Notes: generated from the letters alone by a model not told the origin. Shown: positions 1-9,347, counted from the first letter of the stretch. The stretch is 64,000 bases of DNA from LMUY01 sp965199165 (GCA_965199165.1 OZ240681.1:2852001-2916000); one strand, 5' to 3'. Made by a program: numbers and translations.

Positions 1-166
1 CGACCGCTTTGGGCCGCGTCACGTCGCAGCCCGTCAGCATCGTCAACGCGCCCAAGGACAGCCCGTTGCGGATCAGGCCACGACGTTCGAGGGAGCGCAG
101 TAGGGGACGGTGGTCATCCAGCACCGCGCGGTCCGGGACCTCACCTGGGCGGAACGGCGACCTCAT
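1..166 (-). CDS. Molybdopterin-dependent oxidoreductase, N-terminal end only
   Basis: Only the first 55 codons lie in the window; the gene runs off its left edge. Translation starts at the ATG at 166-164, which overlaps the stop of the cytochrome b gene (ATGA), so the two are translationally coupled. The peptide has a charged start, then an arginine pair (ERRGLIRNG) and a short hydrophobic stretch ending in LTGC. This looks like a Tat-type export signal, possibly with a lipobox. The coupling to a diheme-type cytochrome b suggests a periplasmic YedY/sulfite-oxidase-like molybdoenzyme that receives or donates electrons through that cytochrome. The catalytic domain is not visible, so the enzyme class is inferred from context. 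Confidence 0.6.
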   Translation of the reverse strand, partial: MRSPFRPGEVPDRAVLDDHRPLLRSLERRGLIRNGLSLGALTMLTGCDVTRPKAV

Positions 167-906
167 GGCCGTGTCCCCAGCCCGCCCGGCACCGTGGCCG
201 CGACTGCAGGGCTGGCGGCCAGCTTGCCGAGGCGCGGACCGCCGGTGACCATCGCCCACAGGGTCTTGGGAACGAGCAATGCGAGTGCCACGTGCACGGC
301 CAGGAAGCCCACGATCACCGCCATCCCGGCAAAATGCAGCACCCGGGCAGCCTGGAAGCCGCCGAGCAGCCAGACCAGGGCCGAAAACTGCACCGGCTTC
401 CAGATGGCTAGCCCGGTCACGACTTGGGAGATGCCAGCCAGGATGACCACGATGTAGAGCAGCTTCTGCACCGCATTGTAGACGGTGATGTCCTCGTGCG
501 CGAACTTGAAGTGCAGGGTGTCGACGACCGTGTGCACCAAGTCCGCCAGCCGGATCGGCAGCAGCTTCTCGCGCAGGCGCCCGGTCGCCAAGCCATAGGC
601 CAGGTAGCCCAAGCCGTTGAGAACCAGGAACCACATCCCGGCGAAGTGCCAATTCAGGCTCCAGGCCGCCCAGTCACCGAGCCGGAAGACGTGGCTGAAG
701 TGGAGCCCGTAGATGACCACGTCGTCGTCGTAGATGCCCCACCCCGACGTGATCATCACGAGCATGACGGCGGCATTGATCCAGTGCATGACCCTGATCG
801 GCAGCGGATGCATCCGTCGGGCAGGCCGCCGCCGCGTCGCGGAAGGGGTTGGCGCTGCGTCTGTCGGGGCGGTCATGGCCGCAGTCTCGCCCATCGCGGT
901 GAACAC
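163..906 (-). CDS. Cytochrome b561/b6-type membrane electron carrier
   Basis: An integral membrane cytochrome b of about 235-247 residues, expected to pass electrons between the quinone pool and the exported molybdoenzyme encoded just downstream. It begins with a disordered Ala/Pro/Arg-rich segment, then HPLPIRVMHWINA, in which the His before the first membrane helix is a typical heme ligand. Further helix histidines occur in HFSHVF, NWHFAGMWF and the last helices (RVLHFAG, AVHVAL). Four to five hydrophobic segments are visible. Possible starts are the GTG at 906, preceded by GAGGG, and the ATG codons at 894 and 876; the choice is not decided by the sequence. The stop overlaps the next start by four bases. 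Confidence 0.8.
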   Translation of the reverse strand: MFTAMGETAAMTAPTDAAPTPSATRRRPARRMHPLPIRVMHWINAAVMLVMITSGWGIYDDDVVIYGLHFSHVFRLGDWAAWSLNWHFAGMWFLVLNGLGYLAYGLATGRLREKLLPIRLADLVHTVVDTLHFKFAHEDITVYNAVQKLLYIVVILAGISQVVTGLAIWKPVQFSALVWLLGGFQAARVLHFAGMAVIVGFLAVHVALALLVPKTLWAMVTGGPRLGKLAASPAVAATVPGGLGTRP

Positions 907-1286
907 ATGCCCTCAGCTCGGCTCCTACGTTGCGGCGGACGACGGGCCAGGATCACGAGGGCCAAAGCGGCAGCCCTGGTCGCCACCGACCCCTTGTTTT
1001 GGAACGTATGCACTAAAACCTGGCGACGATCAAATCGCCTGCGCGCTCCCCAGGGCAATCGCTCGAGCGAAGATGGTGCGCTGAAGCCCGGACCCTGCTG
1101 GGTAGAAGTGGTTGACAGGGTAAGCTTCAGCCCGCCGATCCAAGCCGCGATCAAGCGGCTTGGCTAGCTTGGAGCTTCGGCAGTGACGTGTTCGCGATGG
1201 CGGCAGCTTCGGCAGGCAAGGCACGGCCGGCCTGTCGGAGGCGACGCCGGATGCGGCCAAGGTTCCGATGAGCTCGGGCAGCCAGG
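907..1286. other. Intergenic stretch without a recognised gene
   Basis: About 380 bases between the cytochrome b gene and the 3' end of the binding-protein gene. Open frames exist on both strands, but their translations show no domain or composition that I recognise. It should hold the promoter of the cytochrome b/molybdoenzyme pair. Confidence 0.4.
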
Positions 1287-2497
1287 TCAGATCTGATCGA
1301 ACGAGCAGCGGGCCTCGTCCAACGGCCGGAAGGCTCTGTCGGCGGGTATGGCCGCGAGGATCTTGTACATATCCCAGTCGCCCGTGCTCTCGGCCGGCGT
1401 TTTCGTCTGGAACAGATACACGGGGTGCAGCTTGCGGCCGTCGGCCCGTATCGTCCCGGGGCCGTAATCGGATCGTCGGTCGGCATCGCCTTCATCGCAG
1501 CCGCCAAAGCACGGCCATCCATGGGATTGGCGCCTTGGGCGACCGCCTTGATCAGGTGCACCGTGGCCGAGTACATGCCGGCCTGCATATCGTTCGGCAT
1601 CGCCTTGTTCTTGGATCGTTCGGCGTAACGGCGGGAGAAGGTGCGGGTGGCATCGTTCGTGTCCCAGTAGAACGGCGTGACGCCGAAGACGCCCTGCGCC
1701 ACGGAGAGCCCGACGCCTTTCGTCATGTTGATGTTGTATACGGGGCCGCAGACCTGCATCGAACGCGTCAGCCCGAACTCCGCCGCCTGCTTCAGCGAGA
1801 TCGTCGCATCGTCCCCGGAGTTGTTCAACGCGAGCACTTGCGCACCTGACGTCTGGGCCTGGAGCAGGAACGAACTGAAATCGGAGGTGGGGAATGGCGC
1901 CTTCACGCCGCCCACGACCTTGCCACCGGCTGCGATCACGGCGGCGGTCAGGTTGCGATCCAGATCGGCGCCGAACACGTAATCTGCGGCCAGCGTGAAC
2001 CAGGTCTTGCCGCCGCGCTCGGTCACGGCGCGGCCGAGTGCCTGGCTGGTCTCCCACGTGTCGTAATCCCAGTGCAGCGTGTTCGCCGTGCAGCGGGACC
2101 CGGTGAGGTCGGCCGTGCCGGCGCCCACGCCGATGAAGAGCTTGTTCCGCTCCGTGGCGAACTGCTGCACCGCGAGCGCGATGGCGGAGTTGGGGACGTC
2201 CATGACCACGTCCACGCCGTCCTGATCCAGCCAGCGCCGCACGATGGTCATCCCGACATCCGGCTTGTTCTGATGGTCTCCGGACACGACCTCGATCGGG
2301 CGGGAGCCAGCATGCTTGCCGGCATCTTCCACCGCCAGCTGGGTCGCCAGAAGCGATCCAGGCCCTTGGTAATCGGCAAACACGCCGCTCATGTCGTTGA
2401 GCACGCCGATACGCAACGGCGCGTCGGCAGCGCGGCTGCGGCGCAGGGGGAAAGCGCTTGCGGCAGCTGCAGCAAGTAGGATGGCTCTGCGCTTCAT
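1287..2497 (-). pseudogene. ABC transporter substrate-binding protein (LivJ/Peripla_BP_6 type), one frameshift
   Basis: Periplasmic binding protein of the branched-chain amino acid/amide class. The start at 2497 is preceded by GGGAG at good spacing and opens with a signal peptide (MKRRAILL, alanine-rich core, cut near SRAADA). The body is typical: RIGVLNDMSG, VSGDHQNK, TWFTLAADYVFG, TSDFSSFLLQAQ. Near 1455 the frame changes by one base inside a G run. The family-like end (RADGRKLHPVYLF to FDQI) continues in another frame to the stop at 1287, while the original frame runs on into unrelated residues. A single missing G explains this. It is either a real recent mutation or a homopolymer error. 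No permease or ATPase gene accompanies it. Confidence 0.85.
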
Positions 2498-2963
2498 CGG
2501 GCATCTCCCAAGTGATCGTTCTACGGGCCCCAAGCCTGGATGGCCCGGCAGCCGGAGGCTTGGACCGCTGCAAGCCGCAGCAGCAACGCTCGGTAACGAC
2601 GGGCAGGCTAGCACGTCCGTGACGGGTAAGCGCGTGCGTGTGTTGCCGTGGCGGCCTGCAAGACCGAGACGGCGCGCTCGTCACTTCGTTCAGTCGATTT
2701 GACTGCGGCAAGCCTTGCGGGGGAACTCCTTCGTAGCGAGGGTTGGCGCGCAATGGATGGCACCGTCGCATGGTATTTCCATGAAGAAGGCTGACCGGGC
2801 GACGCCCGCCGCTATGGACGGGTTTGCGCGGTCGTCTATCCTGCGAAGGATGGCTTCTTTGTCCAATGCCGACGGTGCTCGCCCGCATGGGTTGTCGGCG
2901 CAGGCTGCCCGTCCGATCGCGGTCAGGCGATCCAGGCCTTCCCCAGCGGCCGCGGCTTAAGCG
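2498..2963. other. Intergenic region, no gene recognised
   Basis: About 465 bases between two divergently transcribed genes. Reading frames on the plus strand translate to low-complexity Arg/Ala/Ser sequence without homology that I recognise. It presumably contains the promoters of the binding protein (minus) and the GH1-like gene (plus); no convincing promoter motif was picked out. Confidence 0.4.
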
Positions 2964-4331
2964 ATGCGGCCGTTGGAGGTCTGGGGCGGGCTGGAATGCA
3001 GCGTGGTCCGGATTGGCGAGGCTTGGCGCGACCAAACCCGCGACACCGGGCACCACGACAGGGAGGGTGACCTGGCCCTCATCGCCGAGCTCGGGATCCG
3101 CACCCTGCGCTACCCCGTGCTGTGGGAGCGCTGCCAAGCTGGCCAGCCCGGTGCCTGTGGCTGGGGCTGGCACGACCGACGGCTGGGAATGCTCCAGCGT
3201 CTGGGCCTCTCCCCGATCGCCGGGCTCCTGCACCATGGCATGGGCCCGCGCGGTACGGGCTTGCTGGAGCCGGACTTCGCCGAGGGCCTTGCGGCGCATG
3301 CAGGGCAGGCAGCGGCGCGTTACCCGTTCGTCGAATGGTGGACACCCGTGAACGAGCCGCTGTCCACCGCTCGCTTCGCCTGCCTCTACGGCTACTGGCA
3401 CCCTCATCTGCACGATGAGGGTGCTTTCCTGCGCGCCGTCTCGGCCCAGTGCCGGGCCGTCCTTCTCGCCATGCGGGCGATACGGGTCCATTCCCGAACC
3501 GCACGGTTCCTGCACACGGAGGATCTTGGCCGCGTCTTCTCGACCCCGCCCCTGCGCGAGCAGGCGGAGTACGAGAACGGCCGCCGCTGGCTCAGCCTCG
3601 ACATGCTTTGCGGCCGGTTGGACCGCTCTCATCCCTGGCGCGGCCACCTGGAGGCGAATGGCGTGGCCGCCCGGCACCTGGACGAGTTGGCGACCGGGGA
3701 GGCCGCGCCCGACCTGATCGGCATCAACCACTACGTGACGAGCGACCGCTTCCTGGATCACCGCACGGAGCTTTATCCGCCGAACCTGCACGGCGGCAAC
3801 GGCCGCATCGCCTATGCCGATACCGAAGCCGTGCGCGTCGACCTGCCCACGGCTTCGACCGGTTGGGCCCCGCGGCTGCAAGAAGCGTGGGACCGATACC
3901 GCCGCCCGCTGGTCGTCGCCGAGGCCCATCTCGGCTGCGACGATCCCTGCGAGCAGCTCCGCTGGTTCATGGAGGCCTGGCATGCCGCGGACAGGTTGCG
4001 AGGGCAGGGCGCCGATGTGCGCGCGGTGACGGCCTGGGCGCTGATGGGGCTGGTGGACTGGAGCACCATGCTGCGCGAACGCCGGAACCACTACGAGGCC
4101 AGCACGTTCGACGCGCGACGGAACCCGCCGCAGAAGACGCTTCTGGCAGACGCGGTCACCGCGCTCGCCCGGAGCGGGCACTATACTCACCCCGCCTTAC
4201 GGACGCCCGGCTGGTGGCGAAGGGAGGATCGTATCCACGCCACGCTTCGGCGCCCGCATGGGTCGGTCGCGGCCCCGCTCCCGCCAGCCGGCATGGGCGG
4301 GAGCGCCGGCCGCTCCATCGTCTCTAGCTAG
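2964..4331 (+). CDS. GH1-like glycosidase-fold protein (orphan N-terminal domain of the RmlD-fusion family)
   Basis: A 455-residue protein with a TIM-barrel glycoside-hydrolase-1 look. It opens PLEVWGGLECSVVR and has RTLRYPVLWER and the GH1 acid/base motif TPVNEP (about residues 128-133). A glutamate in VVAEAHLG (about residue 319) sits where GH1 enzymes carry the nucleophile. This sequence type is best known to me as the N-terminal half of two-domain proteins whose C-terminal half is a dTDP-4-dehydrorhamnose-reductase-like Rossmann domain. Here the GH1 part stops after HPALRTPGWWRR with an unrelated tail of about 35 residues, so the reductase half is absent. The substrate is unknown. The start matches family N-termini although the ribosome-binding site is weak. 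Confidence 0.75.
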   Translation: MRPLEVWGGLECSVVRIGEAWRDQTRDTGHHDREGDLALIAELGIRTLRYPVLWERCQAGQPGACGWGWHDRRLGMLQRLGLSPIAGLLHHGMGPRGTGLLEPDFAEGLAAHAGQAAARYPFVEWWTPVNEPLSTARFACLYGYWHPHLHDEGAFLRAVSAQCRAVLLAMRAIRVHSRTARFLHTEDLGRVFSTPPLREQAEYENGRRWLSLDMLCGRLDRSHPWRGHLEANGVAARHLDELATGEAAPDLIGINHYVTSDRFLDHRTELYPPNLHGGNGRIAYADTEAVRVDLPTASTGWAPRLQEAWDRYRRPLVVAEAHLGCDDPCEQLRWFMEAWHAADRLRGQGADVRAVTAWALMGLVDWSTMLRERRNHYEASTFDARRNPPQKTLLADAVTALARSGHYTHPALRTPGWWRREDRIHATLRRPHGSVAAPLPPAGMGGSAGRSIVSS

Positions 4332-4341
4332 TCTCGGCTCG

Positions 4342-4974
4342 TCATGTCCGAGGCCGAAGCCCGAGGATGATCCGCTCGATGACGTCGCCTATGAGCGTTT
4401 CCAAAGGGACGCCTTTGAAGTCCCCTGCCGGCGACATGGCGATCAACCCCTGAACGGCTGCGAAGCTGGCGAGTCCGAGATGTTCGGGATCGCCGGGTAT
4501 TGCCGCTCCCGCCACTTGACCGTCCGCGAAGATCGCGGACGCTGGAGCGAAGGCTCTGTCCCTAGCCTGCGAGAGCGACGCCGAGGCATCGGGCAGGCTC
4601 ATGGTTTCGGACATCCACCGGAACAGCGCTGGATGGCGCTTGGCAAATGCAACATGAGCCCGGGCCAGCCGGATCAGACGCTCATCGAAAGACAGGGCGC
4701 GACTGTCGACGGGCTCAGCCAGGGCGGCGCCGAGCCGATCGAATCCTCGCTGTGCCAATGCCTCCAGCAGATCGCGCCTGTCGGCAAAATGACGCTGCGT
4801 CGACGTGTGGCTGACGCCGACCGCCCGGCCGAGTTCACGAAGCGAGATCGCGTGGACACCCGCGCTCTCGATCATGGCGTCAGCCGCATCGAGCAAGGCT
4901 TCGCGCAGGTTGCCATGATGGTAGGGACGGCGCCGAGCACCAATCGCTGAACTGACCGGGGCATTTATAGCCAT
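4342..4974 (-). CDS. TetR/AcrR family regulator
   Basis: A 210-residue repressor. The N-terminal helix-turn-helix is clear (RRPYHHGNLREALLDAA, then ISLRELGRAVGVSHTSTQRHFADR), followed by an all-helical ligand-binding domain with LFRWMSETMSL and a C-terminal VIERIILGL. It is divergent from the SDR/hydrolase pair that starts at 5044, with only about 70 bases between the starts, so it probably controls that pair and itself. The ligand cannot be told from the sequence. Confidence 0.9.
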   Translation of the reverse strand: MAINAPVSSAIGARRRPYHHGNLREALLDAADAMIESAGVHAISLRELGRAVGVSHTSTQRHFADRRDLLEALAQRGFDRLGAALAEPVDSRALSFDERLIRLARAHVAFAKRHPALFRWMSETMSLPDASASLSQARDRAFAPASAIFADGQVAGAAIPGDPEHLGLASFAAVQGLIAMSPAGDFKGVPLETLIGDVIERIILGLRPRT

Positions 4975-5043
4975 GCGCTTATGTTTCCATTGACACCATT
5001 ATTTCCAGTAGGCACATGCTGGGCCGTCGAGGGAGCGAAGGCA

Positions 5044-5835
5044 ATGCGATTGTCCGGGCGAACCATACTCATCACAGGAGGAAGCAGCGGGATCGGGCTC
5101 GAGCTGGCCCGCCTGCTGCTCGCGCGCGGCAACACGGTGCTGATCACCGGGCGCGATCCGGCCAGGCTCAAGGCCGTGACGCGCGAGCTTCCTGGCGTAG
5201 AAACCTATCAGAGCGATGTCAGTGACCCCCTGCACGTCGCCCGCCTGCACGAGCAGGTCATGGCGCGTCATCCGCAGTTGGACACGCTGATCAACAACGC
5301 CGGCATCATGCGGAATCTGCGCCTTGGTGCGGCTCGCGACCTTTCGGACATTACGCATGAGATCGACGTCAACCTGAGCGGTCCGATCCGAATGGTGCAG
5401 CAATTCCTGCCTGCGCTGTCCGCCCAGAAGAATGCGCTTATCATCAACGTCTCGTCCGGTCTGGCCTTTGTGCCTCTGCCGATTTCCCCGGTTTACAGCG
5501 CCACCAAGGCGGCGATGCACAGCTACACGAAATGCCTGCGCGAGCAGCTTCGCGGAACCGGGATCACAGTGGTGGAGCTGGCGCCTCCTCCGGTGGAGAC
5601 GCCGCTGTTTCGCGGTGAATTCGCCGAGGAAATGAAAGGGGAAAAGGCGATGCCGCCGGGTGAGCTTGCCCGGCGTGCTCTCACCGCCATCGAGGCAGGC
5701 CAAGTCGAGATCCGGCCCGGCGTCAGCAACTTGCTTGCAACCATGAGTCGGATTGCTCCGGGTTTTATGTTCACGCAGATGGCGAAGCTCGGTCGGAAAT
5801 CCGCCAACGCGACCGTGCCTGTTCCGTCCCAGTGA
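5044..5835 (+). CDS. Short-chain dehydrogenase/reductase (DltE-like)
   Basis: NAD(P)-dependent oxidoreductase of the classical SDR type, 263 residues from the ATG at 5044. It shows the cofactor motif TGGSSGIG, NNAG (residues LINNAGIM), the catalytic Ser in INVSSG and YSATKAA with the catalytic Tyr and Lys. A longer frame begins at 4981, but the residues before 5044 are not SDR-like and AAGG precedes 5044. Its stop overlaps the GTG start of the hydrolase by four bases, so both are made from one transcript. The substrate is unknown. Confidence 0.9.
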   Translation: MRLSGRTILITGGSSGIGLELARLLLARGNTVLITGRDPARLKAVTRELPGVETYQSDVSDPLHVARLHEQVMARHPQLDTLINNAGIMRNLRLGAARDLSDITHEIDVNLSGPIRMVQQFLPALSAQKNALIINVSSGLAFVPLPISPVYSATKAAMHSYTKCLREQLRGTGITVVELAPPPVETPLFRGEFAEEMKGEKAMPPGELARRALTAIEAGQVEIRPGVSNLLATMSRIAPGFMFTQMAKLGRKSANATVPVPSQ

Positions 5836-6713
5836 AACGGGCGTTGGCCGTTTCGAAGGATGGTACGAAGATCGGTTACACGAGGCTCGGGAGCGGCCCC
5901 GGCTTAATTTTGGTCCAGGGTGCCATGGGCTCCGCCGCCAATTATTCCGAACTGGCGGAGGCTCTTGCATGCTCCTTCACGGTTCTGATGCCCGATCGAC
6001 GCGGGCGAGGCATGAGTCCTCATTGCTACCAGCGCAGGCATAGCGTTGATCAGGATGTGGAGGATGTCGGGGCCGTGCGGGACGCCTCGGGTGCACGCTT
6101 CGTCTTCGGACTGAGTTCGGGCGCGATGATCGCCCTGCAGTCGGCCCGGCGCCTTTCCTCCATCGAGAAAGCAGCTCTCTACGAGCCACCCTTCTATCCA
6201 CGAGATATCGACCGGCAGAGGATAGCTCAATTCAAAGTCGAGGTGGACCGGGGAGATCTCGGCTCGGCCGTGGTGACGGCCGGACGGATCGTCGGACTGG
6301 CGCCGCTTCCGCTTCGCTTGCTTCCGAAGCGAGTGGCACGCCGGCTCACGGCCCTGCTCCTGCGCCGGGACGCAAAACGCCGCAACGACGCCTACCTGCC
6401 GCTGAAACAACTCGTGCCGGCCATGCGCTACGACTTCGATGTGGTCGCGGACATGCAAGACGTGGTCGCGTCGTTGTCGAGCCTTCACAAGCCCATTCTG
6501 GTCCTGAACGGGACACGTAGCCCGCGCTACCTCCAGGCTGCAGCGGGTAGACTTACGGCCTGTCTACCCGACGTTCGCCAAGTCGTCCTACCAGACCTGG
6601 ATCATTCTGGACCTTGGAACGTTGACAAGGGCGGCCAGCCTGGCCGGATATCGCCCGCGCTCATAAGCTTCTTCCTCACTCCGAATGCAGAACCTAGACC
6701 GACATCAGCATGA
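5832..6713 (+). CDS. Alpha/beta-fold hydrolase
   Basis: A 293-residue hydrolase starting at a GTG that overlaps the stop of the upstream SDR (GTGA). The fold is recognisable from GSGPGLILVQGAMGS (oxyanion region), PDRRGRG, the nucleophile elbow GLSSGAM (Ser), LVLNGTRSP preceding the acid strand, and the late histidine in DLDHSGPW. Together with the SDR and the divergent TetR it forms a small three-gene catabolic or detoxification module. The substrate class (ester, lactone or epoxide) is not decidable. Confidence 0.85.
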   Translation: MKRALAVSKDGTKIGYTRLGSGPGLILVQGAMGSAANYSELAEALACSFTVLMPDRRGRGMSPHCYQRRHSVDQDVEDVGAVRDASGARFVFGLSSGAMIALQSARRLSSIEKAALYEPPFYPRDIDRQRIAQFKVEVDRGDLGSAVVTAGRIVGLAPLPLRLLPKRVARRLTALLLRRDAKRRNDAYLPLKQLVPAMRYDFDVVADMQDVVASLSSLHKPILVLNGTRSPRYLQAAAGRLTACLPDVRQVVLPDLDHSGPWNVDKGGQPGRISPALISFFLTPNAEPRPTSA

Positions 6714-6738
6714 CGGCCGCTCCGGTGGGCTCCCTGCC

Positions 6739-6760
6739 GGACCCCCGAGGTGGGGGGTCC
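6739..6760. terminator. Candidate bidirectional terminator hairpin
   Basis: A perfect 8-bp inverted repeat (GGACCCCC ... GGGGGTCC) with a 6-base loop lies between the convergent hydrolase and TetR genes. No T-run follows, so intrinsic termination is only plausible. Confidence 0.45.
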
Positions 6761-6837
6761 AGTAGCAGCGGAGCGGAAAGTGCAGTTCAGCAGGCTGGCG
6801 GCCGTAGACGACGCTTCCGACTCTAAGCGGACTTTTG

Positions 6838-7431
6838 CTAAAGGTGTCGGGGCTCCGCATGATTGCGCTCGCAGAGACTCTTCAACCAGGTATTCGCTGC
6901 CTCTACGATAAGTTCAAAGCTGTCATCGACAGACTGAGGCAGATGAAAGCCCCCGCGCGCCTCGATGTCTACGAAACCATGTAGGGTAGCCCTGACTACG
7001 CGGGTGGCATGCACTGATAAGTCATCGGGTACTCCGTAGCTGGTGATCACAGCGTCGAACACCTTGAGCACACGCCGTGCCTCGGTTTGTTGCGCCTCCG
7101 AGTCGGGCCTGAGCGCCCCTTGGGTCAAATTGTAAAGGCCGGCATGTTCGATCGCGAAGCGACGATAAGCGTGCGCTATCGACAAGAGGGCGTCACGGCC
7201 GGAGCGTGCCATGGCGGCCGTCGTCAGCTCTTCCTTCAGGCGCCGGAGCGACAAGGTGGAGACGCGCAGGATCAGATCGTCCTGCCCGCCGATATGTTTA
7301 TAGAGGCTGGGCGGCGCTACGCCGAGACGAGCCGCCAGTCGTGCGAGCGTCAAGGCGGCGAGACCGTGAGCATCCACGATGGCCGCTGCGGCTTCCGTGA
7401 TGACTTCGGGACTGAGGCCTTCTCTAGGCAT
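6838..7431 (-). CDS. TetR-family regulator with WHG-type C-terminal domain
   Basis: A 197-residue regulator. The N-terminus carries the DNA-binding helices (ALTLARLAARLGVAPPSLYKHIGGQDDL). The C-terminal half, with YRRFAIEHAGLYNLTQ and RVVRATLHGFVDIEARGGF, matches the WHG subfamily of TetR C-terminal domains. It lies downstream of the hydrolase gene and overlaps its end by eight bases, an unusual same-strand arrangement that implies co-transcription and probably autoregulation. Confidence 0.9.
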   Translation of the reverse strand: MPREGLSPEVITEAAAAIVDAHGLAALTLARLAARLGVAPPSLYKHIGGQDDLILRVSTLSLRRLKEELTTAAMARSGRDALLSIAHAYRRFAIEHAGLYNLTQGALRPDSEAQQTEARRVLKVFDAVITSYGVPDDLSVHATRVVRATLHGFVDIEARGGFHLPQSVDDSFELIVEAANTWLKSLCERNHAEPRHL

Positions 7432-8254
7432 TGCCGATCTTGAAAGCCCCGCTCCTGCTCAACTTCTGCAGGAACGTATCGATCGCTGGGTTTACCGTCT
7501 GCGGACGCTCGAGCATCGGGGCGTGCCCCGCGCCTTGCACCGCAATCGTCTCGGCATCCTTGAAATTGGACGCCACCCATGCGGCTTCGTTCATCGGCAC
7601 TTTCCAATCCGGATCGGCTTCGCCCATAACCACAAGAACCGGCGCCTGCACGCGACCGATCCACGGCTCAGCGACACGATGGTCAGCGCCCGCGAGTGTG
7701 GCGCGGAACGCGGGCCAACGACTCGGGCGTTGCAGCAACGCGGTCGTGCTCGCCGCGCGCTCGCGGGCCTTGTCACCGAGGCCGGGCCAAAGCTTGGCAG
7801 CGTAGATGCGCCACAGAGCAGGTCCCCACGGGCGGGCGAAGGCGACCTGCAAGATCGAGCGCATGACCTCACCAGCGCCGTTGCGCAGGAAGGGCGCCAG
7901 AAGGATCAGGCCGGCCACTTGTGCGGGGCGTTGGCCTGCTGCAATGACTGCCGCCGCAGCCGACAACGATGCGCCTGCGAGGACGGCTGGGCCGCCGCCA
8001 AGCGCCTCGATCAGCATCAGAAAGTCTTCTGCCACGGCTTCGTCACCGTAGCGATCAAAGCGCGCCGTGCTGTCGCCGTGCCCACGGAGATCGACACGGG
8101 CTACGCGATAGCCTCCGGCGACAAGGTGCGCAGCGAGTGGCGCGAACGCGTCCCGAGTGTCACCCAAACTTGGTGAGCAGATGATGAGGGGCCCTTCCCC
8201 CTCAACCTCCACCGCAAGTCTGCCCCCAGCGATATCGATGTAGCTAATAGCCAT
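7424..8254 (-). CDS. Alpha/beta-fold hydrolase
   Basis: A 276-residue hydrolase of the AB_hydrolase_6 kind: GPLIICSPSLGD, DLRGHGDS, the nucleophile elbow AGASLSAAA (Ser), VLVVMGEADPDW with the acid, and the histidine in GAGHAPMLERP. It is the first gene of a two-gene unit with the downstream WHG-type TetR regulator, which it overlaps. No export signal is seen, so it is cytoplasmic. The substrate is unknown; the pairing suggests inducible hydrolysis of a xenobiotic ester or lactone. Confidence 0.88.
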   Translation of the reverse strand: MAISYIDIAGGRLAVEVEGEGPLIICSPSLGDTRDAFAPLAAHLVAGGYRVARVDLRGHGDSTARFDRYGDEAVAEDFLMLIEALGGGPAVLAGASLSAAAAVIAAGQRPAQVAGLILLAPFLRNGAGEVMRSILQVAFARPWGPALWRIYAAKLWPGLGDKARERAASTTALLQRPSRWPAFRATLAGADHRVAEPWIGRVQAPVLVVMGEADPDWKVPMNEAAWVASNFKDAETIAVQGAGHAPMLERPQTVNPAIDTFLQKLSRSGAFKIGNA

Positions 8255-8360
8255 AGCCCAGCGGCTACGCCTAGTAGCTTAGGGCGTCAAGCTTTTTTGG
8301 AAAACGCAGTTGATGGACAGGGCCGGGCATTTCCGATCGTCAGCAAAGGTTAAGGGGGTA

Positions 8361-9251
8361 TCAGTGGGACCGCCAGCCGGCCATGGCAGGTTTTAGCTCC
8401 TCTTCCGCCCATTGCCGAAAGCTGGTCGGCCCAATGATCGCGGTGGCCCGCGCGGCTACCTTGTCCATCCCCTCGTCTTTGGCGCGCAGCATGTCGATGT
8501 AGGCTTGCACGAACACCGCGTCCTGGCCGCGCTCCCGCAGCTGCGCCGCCCAGTCCTCAAACGGCACCTGCTGGTAGCGCACGCGCCAGCCGACGACGTC
8601 CGAGACGATGGTGGCGAGTTCACTGTACGACAGCTCTTCCGGTCCGAGCACCGGCACGTCCTCTTGCCCGTCCCAGCTTGCGTCTTCCAGCAACCGCGCC
8701 GCAGCCGCGCCCGTGTCGCGCGTGGCGGTGTGGGGCTGCTTGATGTCCGGACTGAGCGCGCCATACATCACCCCGTCCCGGATCGTCGCCGCCTGATACA
8801 GCGCGTTGTCCATGAACCCGGGCAGGGCTAGGCCGCGGACGGCGGCGCCCGTCCCGTGCAGCAGGTCGACCATGCGGATCGATGCGGTCGCCATGCCGGC
8901 CCTGTCCTGCCAAGCCGTGCCACGGCCGAGCGTGGTCACCGCAACGACGCGGGGGACCCGGTGGCGTCGGATCGCGTCGGCGGCAGGGCGGGTGAAGTCG
9001 ACCGTCTGCGCGGCGGGCGTGGCGGTGCGGACCGGCGGGCACAGCCAGAACACCGCGTCCGCTCCCCTGAATGCCCGATCCACCACGGCGTCGTCGCCGT
9101 GCGAGCCTTCGACCACCTCCACCCGCTCGCGCACGTCCGAGGGCAGCTTGGAAGGGTCACGGACGATCAGGCGCAGCGCCTTCCCGGCATCGAGCAGGTG
9201 GCGGACGACGTGACGGCCTATGTTGCCGGTCGGGGTGGTGACGACGATCAT
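8361..9251 (-). CDS. NmrA/NAD(P)H-binding atypical SDR
   Basis: A 296-residue atypical SDR. The N-terminal Rossmann motif TTPTGNIGRHVV, RLIVRDPSKL, the acidic patch after strand 2, ADAVFWLCPP and VAVTTLGRG are typical of NmrA/QOR2-type proteins that bind NAD(P)H and either reduce quinones or sense redox state. It is divergent from the AraC regulator at 9348, about 95 bases away, which probably controls it. Confidence 0.88.
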   Translation of the reverse strand: MIVVTTPTGNIGRHVVRHLLDAGKALRLIVRDPSKLPSDVRERVEVVEGSHGDDAVVDRAFRGADAVFWLCPPVRTATPAAQTVDFTRPAADAIRRHRVPRVVAVTTLGRGTAWQDRAGMATASIRMVDLLHGTGAAVRGLALPGFMDNALYQAATIRDGVMYGALSPDIKQPHTATRDTGAAAARLLEDASWDGQEDVPVLGPEELSYSELATIVSDVVGWRVRYQQVPFEDWAAQLRERGQDAVFVQAYIDMLRAKDEGMDKVAARATAIIGPTSFRQWAEEELKPAMAGWRSH

Positions 9252-9347
9252 GGACGGGCTCCGTTGGTGGTTGCCAAAGTGACACCGGCTCCGTGCACGC
9301 TCTATCCTCGGTCATCGCGTTTTCCTTCGCCATCGTCCGGAACCGTC

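Noticed and set aside
873..1260. Two short minus-strand frames upstream of the cytochrome b gene
   Set aside because: No start with a ribosome site, no domain and no coding-like composition; treated as intergenic.
2715..2960. An 81-codon plus-strand frame before the GH1-like gene
   Set aside because: Biased Arg/Ser/Ala translation with no motif; probably chance.
1287..4190. A 967-codon open frame on the minus strand covering the GH1-like gene
   Set aside because: Only its last 65 or so codons match the binding protein (as the post-frameshift end). The rest is antisense to the GH1-like gene and low-complexity, as expected in high-GC DNA.
8856..9347. A 164-codon upstream extension of the AraC gene
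   Set aside because: It is antisense to the NmrA-type gene and contributes no AraC or cupin sequence; the ATG at 9348 starts the recognisable domain.
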